Assembly (NCBI GenBank): GCA_964479745.1
Contig: CAYZNJ010000008.1
Location: forward strand, 1 to 20,854
Source of the DNA: JACPNK01 sp964479745
Lineage (GTDB): Bacteria > Patescibacteriota > Minisyncoccia > 2-02-FULL-40-12 > IGHO2-12-FULL-4
Direction of reading: 5' to 3'
Length of the DNA stretch: 20,854 nt
The position numbers were made by a program, and so were the translations under genes. The notes under the pieces are model-generated. The model saw only the letters and a list, made by a program, of their open reading frames with translations. It did no database searches and was not told where the DNA came from. Every line of letters begins with the position of its first letter. Position 1 is the first letter of the stretch. This document shows positions 19,636 through 20,854 of the stretch, in pieces.

Positions 19636-19642
19636 TGGAATG

Positions 19643-19780
19643 CTACCGGACCTTTTTTACCTTCAGGATATAAGGCGTCGGCGGTCCAGACCGACCCGAC
19701 TTTAACTTTTTACTCTGACCCGCCGGTGTCTTCGGCGTCCAGAATGTCCCTTTTTGAGAACTCAAGCTGATTTTTTTCAT
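19643..19780 (-). CDS. 45-aa strongly basic protein (short ORF)
   Basis: ATG at 19780, stop TAG at 19645-19643. The protein begins MKKISLSSQKGTFWTPKTPA and ends PPTPYILKVKKVR; roughly a quarter of its residues are Lys or Arg and almost none acidic. Complete expression signals frame it: extended -10 TGATATAAT about 30 nt upstream, a clean AAAGGAG 5 nt before the start, and a strong terminator 8 nt after the stop. The composition suggests an RNA- or DNA-binding or ribosome-associated protein. I do not recognise a family. Confidence 0.72.
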   Translation of the reverse strand: MKKISLSSQKGTFWTPKTPAGQSKKLKSGRSGPPTPYILKVKKVR

Positions 19781-19809
19781 TCATTCTCCTTTGTTTCAGT
19801 TATGGGTTA

Positions 19810-19818
19810 ATTATATCA
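19810..19818 (-). promoter_or_regulatory. Extended -10 promoter of the 45-aa gene
   Basis: Minus strand: TGA-TATAAT (19818-19810). The -35 position holds only TTCCTT. Predicted start near 19803. Confidence 0.6.
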
Positions 19819-19828
19819 CATCCTTAGT

Positions 19829-19860
19829 AAAAAAGGAAGCCCCGGCGTTAGCAGGGGCTT
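19829..19860 (-). terminator. Terminator of the 216-aa gene
   Basis: Minus strand: AAGCCCC/GGGGCTT (7 bp, 10-nt loop) followed by CC and six T. It lies about 48 bp past the stop at 19908. Confidence 0.8.
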
Positions 19861-19907
19861 TTTGGGGATCTGGGGGTGGGATGCTGGCGAGAAAAACTCC
19901 GAAAGAG

Positions 19908-20558
19908 CTAGGTGGTGGCGAGGGCAGCTGGACGGATTTTGCCGGTGGCCCTGATCTTGCCGATTTCCTCGGGGGTAAACCCGAGTGCCTGCAAAATTCC
20001 ACAGGCGACGCCGCGGTTGGACAAGCCGTTCTTCTGTTCGGCCAGCTCAATGCGAGCGGCGCGGACCAAAGAGAAAAGCGAGTCCACGTTGTCCTGCGCC
20101 GGCTCGGATTCGAGGGCGGAAATGACTGCCTCGGCTCCGAACTTGGAGACAGCGATGGAGGCGAGGTTGGGCAAGTTGTTGAACAACTGCCACATCCCTT
20201 CGTCCTCCGACTCGGCTTCTTCCTTCACCATGTGGTAGGCGATGGCCAAGAGGCCGGGGTTTTGGGCGATGGGCTTTACGATGTTGAAGCCTTCTTCAAC
20301 TGCGCCAATCAGGGTCTCGGCCGAAAGCATGTCTTCGTCGACGTCGACATAGACAAAGCTTGCCAATTCCTCAATCGGCAACCATGGCCGGCCGAAGCAA
20401 CGAACAGCTTCGATTTCTCTTGCGGTCTCTCTCTCCTCTATGATCTCAGGCATGAACTCATCGGTGAAGAAAACCGCAGGCCTCCGGAGTTCGGGGTGAG
20501 TCGGGTAACTTACAAAAATTCCACCCAACTCTTGTTTCACAGTCGTCAAGTTCGACAT
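19908..20558 (-). CDS. Orphan 216-aa acidic cytosolic protein
   Basis: 216 aa, no signal peptide or TM helix. Largely helical with acidic stretches (FTDEFMPEIIEERETAREIEA, VDVDEDML, VKEEAESEDEG) and a C-terminal helix-rich part (GVACGILQALGFTPEEIGKIRATGKI) that hints at a small helical domain of UBA or HTH size. I recognise no family. The coding sequence is visibly more GC-rich than its neighbours (many GCC, GAG, GGC codons), consistent with high expression or a different origin. Expression signals are excellent: near-consensus promoter at 20659-20630 and GAGGTGA Shine-Dalgarno 4 nt before the ATG. A plus-strand open frame over the same region is a shadow. Confidence 0.8.
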   Translation of the reverse strand: MSNLTTVKQELGGIFVSYPTHPELRRPAVFFTDEFMPEIIEERETAREIEAVRCFGRPWLPIEELASFVYVDVDEDMLSAETLIGAVEEGFNIVKPIAQNPGLLAIAYHMVKEEAESEDEGMWQLFNNLPNLASIAVSKFGAEAVISALESEPAQDNVDSLFSLVRAARIELAEQKNGLSNRGVACGILQALGFTPEEIGKIRATGKIRPAALATT

Positions 20559-20629
20559 AAATCACCTCACAAAAAAAGGGTTAAAGTCAACTACACAATT
20601 TTCAAAGAATCGGTTATTCTTATGCTCTA

Positions 20630-20659
20630 ATTATACCACTTTTAAACCACTACTGTCAA
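20630..20659 (-). promoter_or_regulatory. Near-consensus promoter of the 216-aa gene
   Basis: Minus strand: TTGACA (20659-20654), 18-bp spacer, TATAAT (20635-20630) with TGG before it (extended -10). The predicted leader of about 65 nt contains AAGAAT-AACCG-ATTCTT. The best promoter in the window. Confidence 0.88.
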
Positions 20660-20672
20660 GGTTTTCAAAACC
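20660..20672. promoter_or_regulatory. Possible operator next to the -35
   Basis: Palindrome GGTTTT-C-AAAACC directly abuts the -35 box; an AGTGGTTT word occurs on both sides of the -35 on the minus strand. This would suit a repressor or activator site. Confidence 0.35.
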
Positions 20673-20673
20673 A

Positions 20674-20705
20674 CTAAAAAAGCCTGTTTTTCAAGGCTTT
20701 TTTAG
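20674..20705. terminator. Bidirectional terminator-like hairpin between repeat copy 2 and the promoter
   Basis: CTAAAAAAGCCT (20674-20685) pairs fully with AGGCTTTTTTAG (20694-20705) around 8 nt. It could end a minus-strand transcript arriving from beyond the window. It holds the same place as the hairpin at 3577-3611. Confidence 0.65.
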
Positions 20706-20723
20706 TTAAAGTGTAGCTAAGTT

Positions 20724-20760
20724 AGCGTAGCAGATATAGCCTTTGAGGTCACTGTGAGCT
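20724..20760 (+). repeat. 37-bp dispersed repeat, copy 2
   Basis: 36 of 37 bases identical to 3626-3662. Here its 3' half (TCACTGT, 20749-20755) forms one arm of a stem with ACAGTGA at 20822-20828, so the repeat is part of a folded element that differs in sequence from the one after copy 1. Confidence 0.85.
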
Positions 20761-20854
20761 CGCGGTTGGCTAGGTTGGAAGGAGTATAATTTTTCTTTAA
20801 CTCCTTCCACAACCCGAGCGAACAGTGAGTGAGCTGATCGCTGGAATCAGCGAA
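20749..20854 (+). ncRNA. Structured segment after repeat copy 2 (cut by window end)
   Basis: Nested stems: TCACTGT/ACAGTGA (20749-20755/20822-20828), a symmetric GA/GA internal loop that could form tandem sheared pairs, GCTCG/CGAGC (20758-20762/20815-20819), GGTT/AACC (20773-20776/20811-20814) with a 2-nt bulge, and GGAAGGAGT/ACTCCTTCC (20777-20785/20800-20808). A further hairpin TCGCTG-GAAT-CAGCGA ends the window. No coding gene recognised. Confidence 0.5.

Noticed and set aside
19791..20630. Long plus-strand open frame (279 codons) over the 216-aa gene
   Set aside because: It is antisense to a gene with promoter, Shine-Dalgarno and terminator; the GC-rich codons of that gene simply leave the opposite strand open. 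No start signals on the plus strand.
1..20854. tRNA, rRNA, tmRNA, SRP RNA or CRISPR array
   Set aside because: I examined every intergenic stretch over 100 bp and saw no cloverleaf with TTCRANTC-type arm, no regularly spaced repeats and no recognisable SRP or tmRNA core. A tRNAscan or Rfam run would be decisive.
1..20854. Alternative genetic code (TGA as Gly) as in SR1/Gracilibacteria
   Set aside because: TGA ends tsaE and xer at the expected protein ends, and no conserved protein here needs TGA read as an amino acid.

Overview
The window looks like a scaffold from an uncultured ultra-small bacterium of the Candidate Phyla Radiation (Patescibacteria, most likely a Parcubacteria-type lineage). 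The evidence is the AT-rich composition, very tight packing, a mix of a few universal genes with many secreted or single-TM proteins of unknown family, frequent GTG starts, two N10 assembly gaps, and small toxin-antitoxin (TA) pairs of the kind common in these genomes. TGA acts as a stop (tsaE, xer), which argues against the code-25 lineages (Gracilibacteria/SR1). The lineage is inferred, not proven.

Layout. 1-2131: polA (5' part) and tsaE on the minus strand, back to back with a plus-strand RelB-like/RelE-ParE TA pair. 2159-7734: five minus-strand genes for envelope or exported proteins (coiled-coil lipoprotein, glycine-zipper protein, VWA protein, Tyr/Gly-rich glycine-zipper protein, Pro-rich single-TM protein), interrupted by a 300-bp structured non-coding block. 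7764-9968: yraN and a divergent LysM-M23 peptidase, then a palindrome-rich intergenic region with an assembly gap. 9969-15547: minus-strand comM/yifB, a DksA/TraR-type zinc-finger gene, a Pro-rich single-TM protein and pnp with a structured leader. 15685-17666: an rpsO-NYN-(membrane-anchored protein) operon followed by hicBA, which is bracketed by a 38-bp direct repeat. 17735-20854: a membrane HExxH protein, a Xer recombinase on the plus strand, a 45-aa basic protein missing from long-ORF calling, an orphan 216-aa acidic protein with a near-consensus promoter, and a second copy of the 37-bp repeat found in the structured block near 3.6 kb.

The housekeeping genes cover DNA replication/repair (polA), tRNA t6A modification (tsaE), RNA turnover (pnp), translation (rpsO), natural transformation (comM), wall hydrolysis (M23) and site-specific recombination (xer). 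The non-standard content lies in four places. (1) Four promoters place the -10 box exactly 6 nt before an ATG, predicting leaderless mRNAs. (2) Three parS-like palindromes sit within 2.2 kb. (3) A repeat-associated structured element occurs twice, each time upstream of a strong minus-strand promoter; one copy folds as a three-way junction with a CUGAUGA...GAA core. (4) The envelope cluster has no recognisable homologous pathway. No tRNA, rRNA, CRISPR array or transposase was seen. All structure and promoter calls were made by eye.
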